NCBI GenBank assembly: GCA_015179025.1
Contig: WHUX01000028.1
Location: 310,001 to 374,000, forward strand
Reading direction: 5' to 3'
Origin: Terfezia claveryi
Lineage: Eukaryota; Ascomycota; Pezizomycetes; Pezizales; Pezizaceae
Length of the DNA stretch: 64,000 nucleotides
Positions 12,800 through 23,807 of this stretch are shown here, in pieces. Under the pieces are notes generated by a model. The model saw nothing but the letters and a program-made list of their open reading frames with translations. It did no database searches and was not told where the DNA came from. Numbering within the stretch: position 1 is the first letter of the stretch; the number at the start of each line of letters is the position of its first letter. Both the position numbers and the translations under genes were made by a program.

Positions 12800-13740
12800 G
12801 TGGCCGTTTCATTTGGAGATATCAAACCATTCTCTGCGAAGGCCCTCCAGTGCTACAAGGAGCAACTTAAAGCTTCCAACTGTAATGGGGAGGGTAATAT
12901 AAAAGCTGTGATTTTGGCAACCCTGATAATCCATTTTTATGCGCGTCTTCTCCTTTCAGGATATTTACCTCTATTCTTGAAACTTACGGGTTGAGGGTAA
13001 CACCTAATTCAGCCCGTCGAGACAATTAAAGCCTTCATGCGTTTCTGCCAGTAACACAACCATCATCTCATTTTTGACGAAATCTATGCACTCTCTGTAT
13101 TTAGGACTCCACATAACGCAGATGCTGTTGGGTTTCATAGCGCCTTGTTTATTGAACCCATGGGGTTAATTGATCCCAACTGATTACACACTCCGTAATT
13201 CCCCCACACTTCTTCCCTATTACTGGGCAGACATAGTTACTCTACCACCACAAGCTACGGGATGTCCAAAGACTTCTCCGTCAACGGCCTTCGTCTTGGG
13301 CTAATGATCACACGCAACCCCACCCTTATCCATGCACTGTACAGTGTAGTCCCCTTCTCTTGGGCCTCCACCCGGCAGATCTACCATCCTCCAAGACACA
13401 AAGTTCCTCACATACTATCTGGACGAGAATAAATGCGCCGCCTTGGGGAAGGATATGAACTCCTAACCACAACCTTACACAAATACGGCATTAAGTACGT
13501 CAAAGGGGTTCTTCTTGTGGTTGGGTTTGAGTTTTGCGCTGGAAAACCTGAAGATGGGGGAGAGCCAGGGGTGATGGAGGATAACAAGCTTAATAAGAAG
13601 AATCTGGATGAAAAGGTGTATTTGGCTACGACGATGGGTTTTCAGGGGAGAAGATGGGGTGGTTTAGGTCAGTGTTACTTTCCCCCACCCAAAGCCGTTG
13701 TTGATGTTAGGGTTGAAGAGGTTGTTAAAAACACTGAAAG
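12800..13740 (+). pseudogene. ACC-synthase-like PLP aminotransferase remnant
   Basis: Plus-strand pieces appear in order: VSFGDIKPFSAKALQCYKEQ, IKAVILATL, ETIKAFMRFCQ, HHLIFDEIYALSVF and FIEPMGLIDPN. They continue with SKDFSVNGLRLGLMITRNP, which holds the PLP-binding Lys context SKDF..GLRLG, then TKFLTYYLDEN, LGEGYELLTTTLHKYGIKYV and KGFFLWLGL. This is the order of the 1-aminocyclopropane-1-carboxylate synthase-like fold-type I family. The segments lie in three frames with stops, so the gene is dead. The 5' domain is not clearly recognisable upstream of 12800. The ORF 13433-13963 is just one frame of this relic running into the next repeat. Confidence 0.75.
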
Positions 13741-13791
13741 GGTAGAGGTGCCTCGGGCTAAGCATTCAGATGTAACAAGGTTTCGGACGGC

Positions 13792-14301
13792 CACGAAAAC
13801 AATCTTATTTATTGGCATGAAATCGTATATAGTATTTAATACTCAAAACGGGAGCGGGGAGAACACTAAGCTTATCTGGGCTATCCCCTCGTGCCAACCA
13901 GGCAACCAGACTACCCTCACCCCACATTTCCCCACCTCCCCTCTTAAAGTTCTCGTGCCCTAGCTCCTCCCTCGCCCACCAGCCTAGCGCCGCCGAGTCA
14001 AAGGCGGGTTTGCAGATGAGTATACCCTAATTTCTCTGAAAACCCTAATTAGATTCCGAAATCGAGACCCCCCCCAAGCTTGGCACCGCAGAGTCAACGG
14101 CAAGTTCTAAGATCTGATTAGACTGGCTGAGATCAGATATGTATGGTATGTTGTAACAGTTGTCACACCTTATGGAGCTATTATTATCTTGTCATGATGA
14201 CAACCAGGCGATTCAAGAGTGTACTCTATTCTCCCCGCTCCCGTTTTAAGTATTAAAGTCTTTGTACGATTTCATGCCTCTAAATAAGATTGTTTTCATG
14301 G
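13792..14301. mobile_element. Non-autonomous element with about 78-bp inverted termini
   Basis: The left terminus 13792-13870 and the right terminus about 14225-14300 are imperfect inverted copies. Shared blocks include GAAAACAATCTTATTTA, GGCATGAAATCGTA, TTTAATACT and AAAACGGGAGCGGGGAGAA. The interior has no coding capacity. It contains a tiny-insertion relic at 13889-13913 and a block with GGCACCGCAGAGT and TTCTAAGATCTGAT. That block recurs as a direct copy at about 14459-14530. I could not fix target duplications. Confidence 0.65.
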
Positions 14302-15781
14302 ATAAAAAAAATCTCATTTTAAATAATTTTCCCTCTTATATATCTTTCTGTAAATATAATTTATATATAGTGGCACACCTCGAAACTTACAAGATATGTT
14401 TCTAGCTTTCTGGTGAGTAGCGTAACCTTCCTCCCACCCCCCCCAACCCCAACAATACTTGGCACCGCAGAGTTCAATAGCGACTTCTAAGATCTGATAA
14501 GTTTAGTGGAGGTCGGATATGATATGGTTTGTTGTAGTTTCTTACGGTTATCTCTTGCGATTATGAAATCTTGGCAAATGTTCAGACTTACCCTGAGTCT
14601 TGACGAACTTTAAGTGCCACTGGATCCATCACACCCAATACACCTGCTTAGTATCACCCAGTTGTACGATAGGCCAACAAACTTTATGAGCTTCTAAAAT
14701 AATTTCTAGGCCGGGAACCTATCACAGTGATAATTGCTGCAGACATCAAAGGGAATGTTTTCCTAACAGAAAATACTGGAGAGCACATCCCAAGATTATT
14801 GCTAGCATAGGGAAGAAGAGTGAGGGTAACAGTAGATAGCTGATATAATTAGGTAGTTCTCAAGTTTTTTCGTTTTTACTCTCTGCTCTCTCAAATTTCA
14901 AGATGCCCTTTTATCAGATCTTAGAGCCAGCTTTTAAGTTTGTCGTACCAAGCTTTGTGGAAGGCGAGGGGTACAGAATTTTAATTAAGGTATGATTTTG
15001 TCCAGATTAGAATGTCATCAGGGTAATTAGTCTTTAGTCTTACTGCAGAGAAATCATGGATTTCAAGCTTAGAAAAGTAGCCTAGCGTGCTTGTTTGCGG
15101 TAGAAATTGAAAAATGTCCTTATTTTTATCCCAACTTTTCCATATACAAGCTGTACTTTGAATACAATCCTAGCCTCCTAGGAGGATACTATGTACTGCT
15201 CTCTAATTAATCCGGGGTAATATACCCCTATACATCCTCGCAATTGAAGTTCCTTCACCTATAGCTACACACCCTATGTTCTATGCAGACTTCTAGACCC
15301 AATCATATCCTTTTACAAGACAGATAGGCATTGTTGACATATCAAGCCCACATTTCGGCACGAACTAATGTAAACGAGTACATGCACACCACACCCACAT
15401 TACCCTCAAACCATAGCTTAATCCCTCCCTACCCTCTGCTCCACAATCTAATTTGGATATCACACAGATCGCACATTATAAAGTAGAACGATACTCCAAG
15501 AACTTCATGTTTAACCAAGATATGAGAAAAGGCAACCATTAGAGACAGGTGATCATGACAAACGCCGTTTGTGTTTACATTAGAATTCCACAGTCCCACC
15601 ACCCTAAGTATGAAAGGAGAAGATGAAAAGAGGAACTCAAACAACATTTCATGATGCACACAGCTATGATCTATCATGTTTCAGAAGGGTATACGTTCTC
15701 AATTATATTTCCTTTTGGGTGGAGGAGAAAAAAAACAGTATAGGAAGCAAACGTCACTTCATAAGTCAACAAAAATCAATA
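14302..15781. other. AT-rich intergenic DNA, no gene recognised
   Basis: It contains the second copy of the GGCACCGCAGAGT block (about 14459-14550), C-rich and A/T-rich runs, and short ORFs with no recognisable protein. A short open stretch starting at 14902 (MPFYQILEPAFKF...) ends at a GT-like site, but nothing downstream supports a gene. Confidence 0.5.
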
Positions 15782-17230
15782 TCATATGCCCCCATTTCCA
15801 TATGGCATAGGATACCCTTGCCCTCCTGCTACTGTATTACGGCTCGTTATGTTGCTACTTGGTCCGCGTGAGCTCCTCCGTGTCCCCGCAGGCGTCAATG
15901 GGGGTAACTCTAACCTTGTTCCCACCGGACTCTCATACGGTGGAGCTTCCTCAAACTGCAATCTATCATACTCCGGTGGATCCGTCCTCATATCAGTTAG
16001 ATCCGAGCTCTGTCTCCTGTGGCCATGCAACTGTACAAACTGGAAAGAATCGCTACTCCCTCGCCGTGTTGTCCTAGCAATGGAAGGTGTGGAGGTGTTC
16101 AAATTCGCTGTAGCAGACGTCATACTCGACAGGGCAGAAGCTGATCTCGCATGGCTGTGGTTATAGGGAATAGTGTTGATGCTGCCGGAGCTGTTTTGGC
16201 GACTATGAGAGTTACCCATGGTAGCTGCATCGCCAAGTAGAACTCGCTGATCTGAGCTCGCTGAGCTCTCACGAACGCGAGACCCATCGGGGCGGGCAAC
16301 TCCAATGTCGGCATAAGTAACTTGCGGCAATCGTGCCTTAGGCTCGGCAATTAGTGCAGCAAGAGTGCTGGCGGAGCGAGATGCAAGGACCTCCTGTACG
16401 CGGGAGGATATAGCTGGGGTGCTTGACCGAGGTGAATCTCCTGCCTCAACGTTAAGAAGTGAAGATACTCCTCCTCCCAGGGTTTGTGGCGGGGCAGAAC
16501 CTGATGGGGTGCGTAGTCTTGCAACACTACTATTAGACGGCAGTCGTTCCCCTCTCCGTCGTGCCTCGCGGCGAGCACGTCGCTCCTCTCTATCGGCAGT
16601 ACGGGCCACTCGAATCTCATAAAGTGTCTGCATGTGTTGCTCCCTCCTTGCCTCTTCCTCATCTTGTGTCTCTGGAGATTCAACTACGATATCCATTCCT
16701 CCGCGTTCTCCTTCGCGAGCAATTGTTCTTTCCTTATCGGGATTGGCAATAGCCCGGTATTCCGGTAGTGTCATAATTGACCGGACTGATGTTGTCCTAT
16801 CAACCCCAGACTGAGGAGGCCCATCGATATCTTCGAGCCGAGCTCGAGAGTAGGCTGTGGAGGCGGTAGGGGCTGACGGCCATTTCTTCCAGCGTTTTTT
16901 AAGGAATTTAGGAAGCCATGGTGGCGGCTCGGCATAAGTCTTACGAAAATACCGGAAAAGAAAGTATGTAACGAGAAAAAATACTACCAAACTGCATAAG
17001 ATGGCAATGCCCTGTTAGTATAGGAAACGTTAGTCGGCGGTTTTTGGTTATGAGAATAGGGAAAAAGACAGGACACCGACAATCACAGCGGTTCTTGTTG
17101 ACTGGCTCTGGCTTTCCACTTGTACAGTGTCTGTTGGCTGGTTGACGTCCAGCGGAACATGCCCGTCTTCTGGGGGAACCGTTTGTGCGTGCTTCCGTGT
17201 GATATAAGTCCGTTCTAGGCGTCGCCGCAT
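15782..17230 (-). CDS. Single-pass membrane protein with PY motif, fungal family of unknown function
   Basis: Two exons, 17230-17075 and 17011-15782, give 461 residues. The 5' splice site of the intron could also be GTCGGT at 17080, two codons shorter; both keep the frame. The N-terminus is polar. It is followed by a hydrophobic segment of about 22 residues (AILCSLVVFFLVTYFLFRYF) with flanking basics, and then a long cytosol-like tail. The tail holds VRSIMTLPEYRAIA, EREGERGGMDIVVE-like and EARREQHMQTLYEIR segments, and a charged helix rich in Arg/Glu. Ser-rich blocks and DPPEYDRLQFEEAPPYESP follow; PPEY is a WW-domain (Rsp5-type ligase) site. Conserved hypothetical fungal proteins of this layout exist. 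The function is unknown, but regulated ubiquitination is a fair inference. Confidence 0.85.
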
Positions 17231-19453
17231 CGTGATCTTGGCTATTCGGATACCTTTCTGTAAAAGACAAAGAGTCTAGTAAGAGCTGTAGGCGCAATTC
17301 CAGGGAATTTTTTTTGGTTCGCAAGTGATGAGGTGGGGTACTGGGAAGCTGTCTTCAGCCCTACTGAGGAGTGGGGTCAAATGTCGCACGGACTGAGGAG
17401 ACGGCACCCTTAGGTGACGGAAACAGACTCGCTCAGGAGAATCCTTTAATCGAGGAGTTATTGGCTGGAAGGGCTCTAAATTGACTGGCTCATACAGGCT
17501 TGAGGTTGTCGGTCGTAGAGACCCTGATTATAAACCTTGATCTGGGGCTGTTTCTCAATGCCAGGCGTGATCGGCAATCTGCAACTGGCTCCAAGCAGTC
17601 GGGCAGTTGGGGAGAGAACAAAGATCTAGAAGCAGATCATGGAGTTCAAGTAGAACAAAAGACAAAAGTTGCTTTATGGGTTGCATTCGCGGCCAATGCT
17701 GCAGCAAGCGACTTGGTCACTGACATGGGTACATGGGTGTCAGCAAACGCAGCACCGAGGTGCGGACAGTATTTTAGGTGTACTCTCGGGGTCGTGACGT
17801 GAACGTTTACTGGGGAGCTGCGGACGAAGCCGCCCAGCCAATCAGCGTGAGTCATTCCAGTGAGGCCAATGGCTGAAGAATGAGGCCGCTGTGTTGTGGG
17901 ACTTTGGTACTCGAACGTCGTGATAGGACGAATTCAAATCAAAAATTCACGATGTGGCTGAGTCCCGGCAAAGGATTGAAACGTTGCCAAGAAACGCGGC
18001 TGTGTGCAGAGCGCCAGCTGAGGGTAACTGTGTCTTTTGTCGATGACATGCACATAGCCTGACTCCAGGCACGAGAACAAGCCCTGCATCTAGGTACCTA
18101 AAAGTAGGTACGCTATAGTTTGTATCGAGTGTTGGCTCGTACGCATAACGAGTCAGGACTTATCCCTCTACGAGGGGAAAAAGCTCACTATTAGCCATGA
18201 CCTCTACTCATAGGGCGCGTAGTAGGAATGGCTTATTTGTTGTAGTTTTTTTGGCCTGCACTTTTGATTTCGGGAGGAGGTCTGATATTGGCACTTATTT
18301 CTGGCTTACAAGGCCAGGGGCTTAAAAACAAAGATATAGACCTGTACTGCTTCTGGTAGGTTAGGATCTAGATTTCAGAAAACTGCTTCAAGTACATACT
18401 TACACGGTTTCAAACGAAACAGATTGCTAGCCTAGTGGAGTCGTCATGGTGAACATGCTGCTCAACTGGGGTTAAATTGCTGTGTCACTAGCAATCTTTC
18501 TCGCTGTACCCGTGTACCTTGTATAATGTACTCCTGTGACGATGCTATGGCTATGAGCACTTTTAAGGAGCGCGGAGGGCTGATAGGGGTTCTAGGAAGG
18601 AACGTATTGCATTAGACTGGGCTAAGATACAAGACGTTGCGTGAACAAGCAATGTATGATAGTGGGATTTGAGATCCATATTATAGGAATTCCCCTTCCA
18701 AGGTCTGAGTTCTTATGATCGCTAGTCTCGATCAGACCCTCGATGATCGCTCACGTTGGGTTCCTACGTGTGTCTTACTGCATATTAACTTCTGCTGGCA
18801 ATGCCGTGATCTCTACATTCAGGTGAATAATTTTAAGAGCTTGGTGGGCCATGACAACCGCAAGCTCAGTGGATAATTACGGTGGACCCCTCGGGCAATG
18901 AAGCCTTCAAGTTACGAATAATACTGTCTTAGGTAGTTCATTTCCCTTTTTTCTTTTTTTTTTAAGAACCAGAATAGACCGAAATCCCTAGTCTGGCTTG
19001 CGAAATCCTAAGTTGTATCATTGAGGTAAACCAGCCATTTCCCCCTATGCATTGGCGCAAGAACATGCATTTCTCCCTGTGCATCTGCTTAGATACTGTA
19101 CATATTAAATGATATATCCCGCATACCTGCAACATAACCTTAGCGAAAATCTTAATCAGCAAGCTGAATTCGACCCTTACCCTACTTGGTATATCTACAT
19201 AAGTATTTAAAAATATTTCTCAAGCTCTGTAAATACTTGCTTTATTTAGAGATGGTGCAAAATGGTATTAAGCTCCAGGCCAATAACATAACAGCGAACA
19301 GAAGGGGTAAAACATAGTGACCAAATCAGTTGCCTTTTACTCCGACTTCAACCAAAATAAAATGATTGACTGCATGGATAGAGCTACCATAAATCTAGTT
19401 GGCACAAGCTCCTCGTAGAGTAGCTATCACCAACTCGACGCAACCCGATCTAG
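17231..19453. other. Intergenic region, promoter side of the PY-motif gene, no gene seen
   Basis: A CCAAT-type element (AGCCAATCAGCG, about 17836) lies upstream of the minus-strand membrane-protein gene. ORFs at 17500-17802 and 17646-17855 overlap in opposite strands and match nothing I know. A diverged tiny-insertion relic (AGTTGGCACAAGCTCCTCG) lies at about 19397-19415. Confidence 0.5.
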
Positions 19454-21943
19454 CTAATCAGGGATTTCACTAGCAGCACTTTCCGCTGCAACTGCCGGCC
19501 TCTGCAGATACTTCAAAACCAACTCAATGCACGTTCTGCAGTCCTCCACGCTATCATGTCCAGTTAGGTCCGCCAGATCTTCTTGAATACTCCATTTCAA
19601 TTCCACTTCAGCCAGCTTCTTCAGCCCGGATTTATGTCCCTGTATTTTGCTGAACAGGATAGCAGTATCAATGATCTTGGAGTGCAGCATTCTGAGGCAC
19701 TTCATATCATGATCGAGCCCATGGCCAATGATGATAGTGTTCTCATCGCAGTATTCCCAAAGCTTGCTCCTTGCTGCAATAATGCCCTCAAGGACAGGTG
19801 GATTGCTTTTAGGGTCATCAGGGAAGATGTTCTCATGAGTAACACCCGAGAATCGAGTATTGTAATCGAAAAAGTGGACACCAGGATATGGTTCCCGGAT
19901 GAAGGTATCTTCCAAAACTCTGCAATCTGGGAACGAGAGAACTGACATTCTGGAGAGAGTGAGGCCGTATTTTGTATAGCTCATTTCACAATCTAGAGCA
20001 ATCATTTTTTGCTATGTAGTCAATTATGTTAGCCAATAAACAATATGACAGGTTACTCTGCCACCTACAATCTTGGTCGCATTCCCCATTGTGTTAACTG
20101 GAGAAGGGGTTGCTTCAAAGGGGCAAAGGCCCGCGAGTCTGCCAGCATCCTCTTTATCCAAGACGTGCGTAGGGCCCGTTGTGCAGCCTGGTGCAAACCC
20201 TCGTCTATAGCAACAACTCCAAACTTTCATCGGCTTTCCGTTTGCTAGTTTCTGAGATATGTCACATTTAGCTTGTAGGTACCTCGCGGAGGAGGCACCG
20301 ATCTCTGACCTTGCCGTTAACTTCTACCGAACACTTCCCAGGGTGGTGTACACATTTATCTTCTGAGATTTTGTCCCATCTGATATCCTTGTACGTAAAA
20401 GGTTCTAGCAGAGGCACATTGTCAAAACCGCATTTCTAATTGTGAATACTTCAGGGTAACCAACTTTCACATCTCTTGCAGGTCGCTTCCTCATGTAGCT
20501 TCGCTGAGGCAGCTTGTATTTCCTCCGCGGTTGGGTTGCTTGTAGTGTAATTGTAGACCCGAAGTTGAGCAAGGGGATGCACAAGCGCGCCAAGGCTTTG
20601 AAGCAAGTTCACGTCAACAGGCCTGGGATCTATGGGAATCGTCAGAGCAGGAGGCCGAATGAGTCCAGGTGCTCGAAGTATGAGGTTTGCTGGGTTTTGA
20701 GATCGCTTCTGCAAAGTGGTGTCAATGGTATCGGCCATAAGCCACAAGTGGCTTTGAGGCGCGCAGCAGAGTGTGGGAATTTACTCACGTGTTTGTTGAC
20801 CTTGGGGTTTTGTGGGGCTGAAGGCTCGCGTTGAGGGGTGCTTTGAGTTTTGCCTTCAGGCATTTCCTTCTTTTCCTCCATTTCCTTCTTTCCCTTCTTT
20901 CCCTCCTTTCCCTCCTTTTCGTTCTTTCCCTTCTTTCTCTCCTTTTCGTTCTTTCCCTTCTTTCTCTCCTTTCCCTCCTTTCCCTCCTTTCCCTCCAGTT
21001 CCTTCTTTCCCTCTTTTTCCTCTGTTTCCTTCTTTCCCTTCTTTCCCTCCTTATTTTTACTGGTAGAATTACTGGAAGTCGATGGCACTACTGTAAGTAA
21101 TTGAGGCCGCGCCGGTGGTTGTGCTGTACTCGTGCTGGGTTGTGCTGCTAGATTGGGTCGGCGCCGTGGCGTCGTCGACGTTTGAGCACTTAATCTTCCC
21201 GCAGCCCTTTCCGTTGCTCCTACCCTGCTGGTTCTTGCTGCAGGCCCCTCTATTACGACTGCTGTGGATTCTGCCCTCACCGTAAGTGTTTCCATCTGTC
21301 TCGTTACTCTCGCCATCTGTGCTTCGTTTCTGATCCTCATTTTCCATATCTCCTCTTGCTGCACGACTAGAGCTGTCTCTAATAGCGCCTGTCTCTCCTT
21401 GTCCAACTCATCCCGATCATGTTTTTTCATGAAGGCTGCGGGCTTCGGGGTAGTTAGGATGGATACAATAGAGTTTCCTAATTTGTACACTCCATCCGTT
21501 GCTCTTGGTTTGGCAGCGTCAGGATAGACCATAGCTCCTGTGCATTTGTCTATGACACCCGAGCCTACACTCATACTCGAAAGATCAAGCACTCGAAGCC
21601 GAGGCCCAGATTCTTGAGATTCTTGAGGGACAACAAGTTGTGCACATGATTCATTTAGTTGCTCCACGCTAGGTCCAGCTTTTGCAAAACTCGAACTCAT
21701 GACCTGACCGAGCGACCTTTCGTTAAGGACCACACCTGGCACTGATTGGGTGCCAGTTGTCTCCCCTTGATTTTGTCCCTGTCGCCCGTCTACGCTTTTA
21801 CCTTTTTTTGTTTTCTTTGGCTTTGTGGGATTTTGATCCACAGGCGTCCGCGCCGTACGTTGGGCTTGACTTTCTCGTCGGTTTGAGCCCGCTAAAGTCA
21901 AATTAAAAGCGGCCGCTGCTGTTTCATCTGTTTGGGCCTCCAT
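19454..21943 (-). CDS. Rex-type RNA exonuclease (DEDDh, REXO1/Rex3-like)
   Basis: Five exons: 21943-20789, 20708-20465, 20404-20283, 20233-20069 and 20011-19454, giving 747 residues. The C-terminus is the exonuclease: IALDCEMSY (Exo I Asp/Glu), HGLDHDMKCL (Exo II Asp) and GHDSVEDCRTCIEL (Exo III His and Asp). Before it is a Cys/His-rich module split over three exons (CKRC, KCVHHPGKC, WSCCYRRGFAPGC), as in REXO1/Rex3. The first 380 residues are disordered with a Lys/Glu repeat. Family role: 3'-5' trimming of structured RNAs. The 5' splice site after CKRCE (GTTGGT) is non-consensus, but it restores the frame and the zinc-type residues. Confidence 0.87.
20868..21050 (-). repeat. Coding Lys/Glu/Gly tandem tract in the Rex-type gene
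   Basis: Repeated CTTTCCCTCCTTTCC-like units on the plus strand encode iterated KEGKEGK/KGKNEKE on the minus strand. The tract is likely length-variable between strains. Long plus-strand ORFs over it (20812-21104) are compositional artefacts. Confidence 0.8.
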
Positions 21944-22229
21944 CGATGTAGGCCGAGCTGGGTCGCTGAACTAGGAGCTCTTATTCGAATCGACTGAAAC
22001 GTATGGAAAGGCGAAACGGCAACTTGCGGACCTTGGTACGCCTGGTGCATGAGACGAGACGCCTTGGGACCCTGTGAAAAAATTCCGTCGTTATAAGTCT
22101 CGAGACGTAGGCATAGGGCCCGTTGGTGGCCTGACTTGGGCTTTCATTAATATTAATATGCACTTACTGCCACTGCGCATATGCATGCAACTTCGAACTT
22201 CAGGCAATCCGCAGCCGCATTAATTATTA

Positions 22230-22851
22230 CAGTCAAACCTAGCTATATCGGAACTCGTTATAGCGGAAACCTTGCTATAACGGACGGCCTCCACTGATTT
22301 TTCAGTTTCCCACCCAAATTCCCTCGTTATACCGGATTATAGACGAACCAGACCGGAGTGGAGATTTATGGATCTTAAAAAATAACCACATACAAATATA
22401 CCTAGATAAGCCGGATTCTACCTTGAAGGCCAAACATCCCGAAGTTGCTTCGGGGCATTATTAGTGTGTTTTGAGCCTTCTCGGGCCTGAAGAACTGTCT
22501 CAATCATGTCGGATACTTGAATTTGGCACTGCATATAAGGGAAAGAGAGTGCTGAGACTGAGAGACTTGAAAAATGCAGCAAGATCGCCAAGCTGCGAAA
22601 TAGCTTCTGAAACTATCTGTACCTTTGGAGTTACAAGTTCGTCAACTGGTAGAAATAAATATCAGGATAAATGAACAATACTCTTGTTGCTCTCTACAGT
22701 CTCCAAGTATGCTTTCCTCCTTCGGAGATGTTGTGGTTGGGAAGAAAAGGGATACCCCGCCCCAGCACTGCAAATTTGCTATACCGGATCCGAAGTTAAA
22801 CCGGACGGCAGGGGTGAGATTTTGGCCGTCCGGTATAGCTAGGTTTGACTG
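22230..22851. mobile_element. Pogo/Fot1-like MITE with TA target
   Basis: The left end CAGTCAAACCTAGCTATA (22230) is matched by its reverse complement ending at 22851. TA dinucleotides lie immediately outside both ends (22228-22229 and 22852-22853). Sub-terminal CGGA and CGTTATAGCGG-type motifs are shared. CAGTCAAACCT... termini with TA duplication are typical of pogo/Fot1 elements of Tc1/mariner. The 622-bp interior has no complete transposase, so it is non-autonomous. The ORF at 22471-22674 is not recognised. Confidence 0.85.
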
Positions 22852-23807
22852 TATTTTGTCAAGCAGTTGGATGTTTCTCTGAAAAACTCTGCGCGGGCCC
22901 GGGCGCCAAGCCTATATATCTGCGCCGACAATCAAAGTTCAGGGTAATGGAGATGGTGTTGACGTTGTAGGTCTCATTCCATTAAGGTACAAAGGCTTCT
23001 TCGGTCTCAAGGGGTTAAAAGTTCAGATCTTGTACCAGAAACCAGTGGCTTGTGGGATATTTCTAGTCAACTAAGGAATTTTCTTCACGTCTCTACACAC
23101 CTACTCTCAATTGCGTCTGAGAAAAAAGCATCATCCAGGCTTTACAAACGGCTTCTATCTGTTCTCGGTAGCACGGGAACACCCTATGAATGGCTTGATG
23201 GACACAAGTGCTCGCATATACATTACGATTACATGTAGACCTGGGTATGCATCTGATGCACACCAGGCTTATGTTAGCGCATGCAAGCATACTATTTATT
23301 GTACAGCGATACATCCTTTGAAGTGTCAAGTCAGAAACATGTGCGGGGGGCTTCAATACCCATATTCTGTTTTGTGTTCTACGTGATTACACTTGGTCTT
23401 CCGCTAATATACATATACCCGTACCACGACTCCACTTCAAATCATTTCATAGATAAGCCATCAAAGATACCATCAAAGGAGGCAGTCACAACCCACTACC
23501 TAGGAGCAGAGTTATCTGTCTCAACGAAAATCAGCAAAAACCTACCCCAAAACAGCTATTTCGCCCTATGGTAAAGCAATAAACAAGATCAAGCAAGTGT
23601 CTTGGTAGCTCATGCAGTGAAAAAATGTAGTGCGACAAAAAAGCAGCGCAATACAAGGATGTGAGCAAAGAATTAGAAAATATCAAATCGGTAGAACTCC
23701 GCCGACACCCACTGTAACATTAGTATTACTCAGGGACATCCCGACTATCCTTTTCCTCCAGAATCCTTCTCAGACTTTTTCATGTTACACCTCTCTCATT
23801 CCCACCT

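Noticed and set aside
15786..16814. Plus-strand ORFs
   Set aside because: They are antisense shadows of the membrane-protein exon.
20812..21104. Phe/Ser/Leu-rich plus-strand ORFs
   Set aside because: They are antisense shadows of the Lys/Glu repeat in the Rex-type gene.
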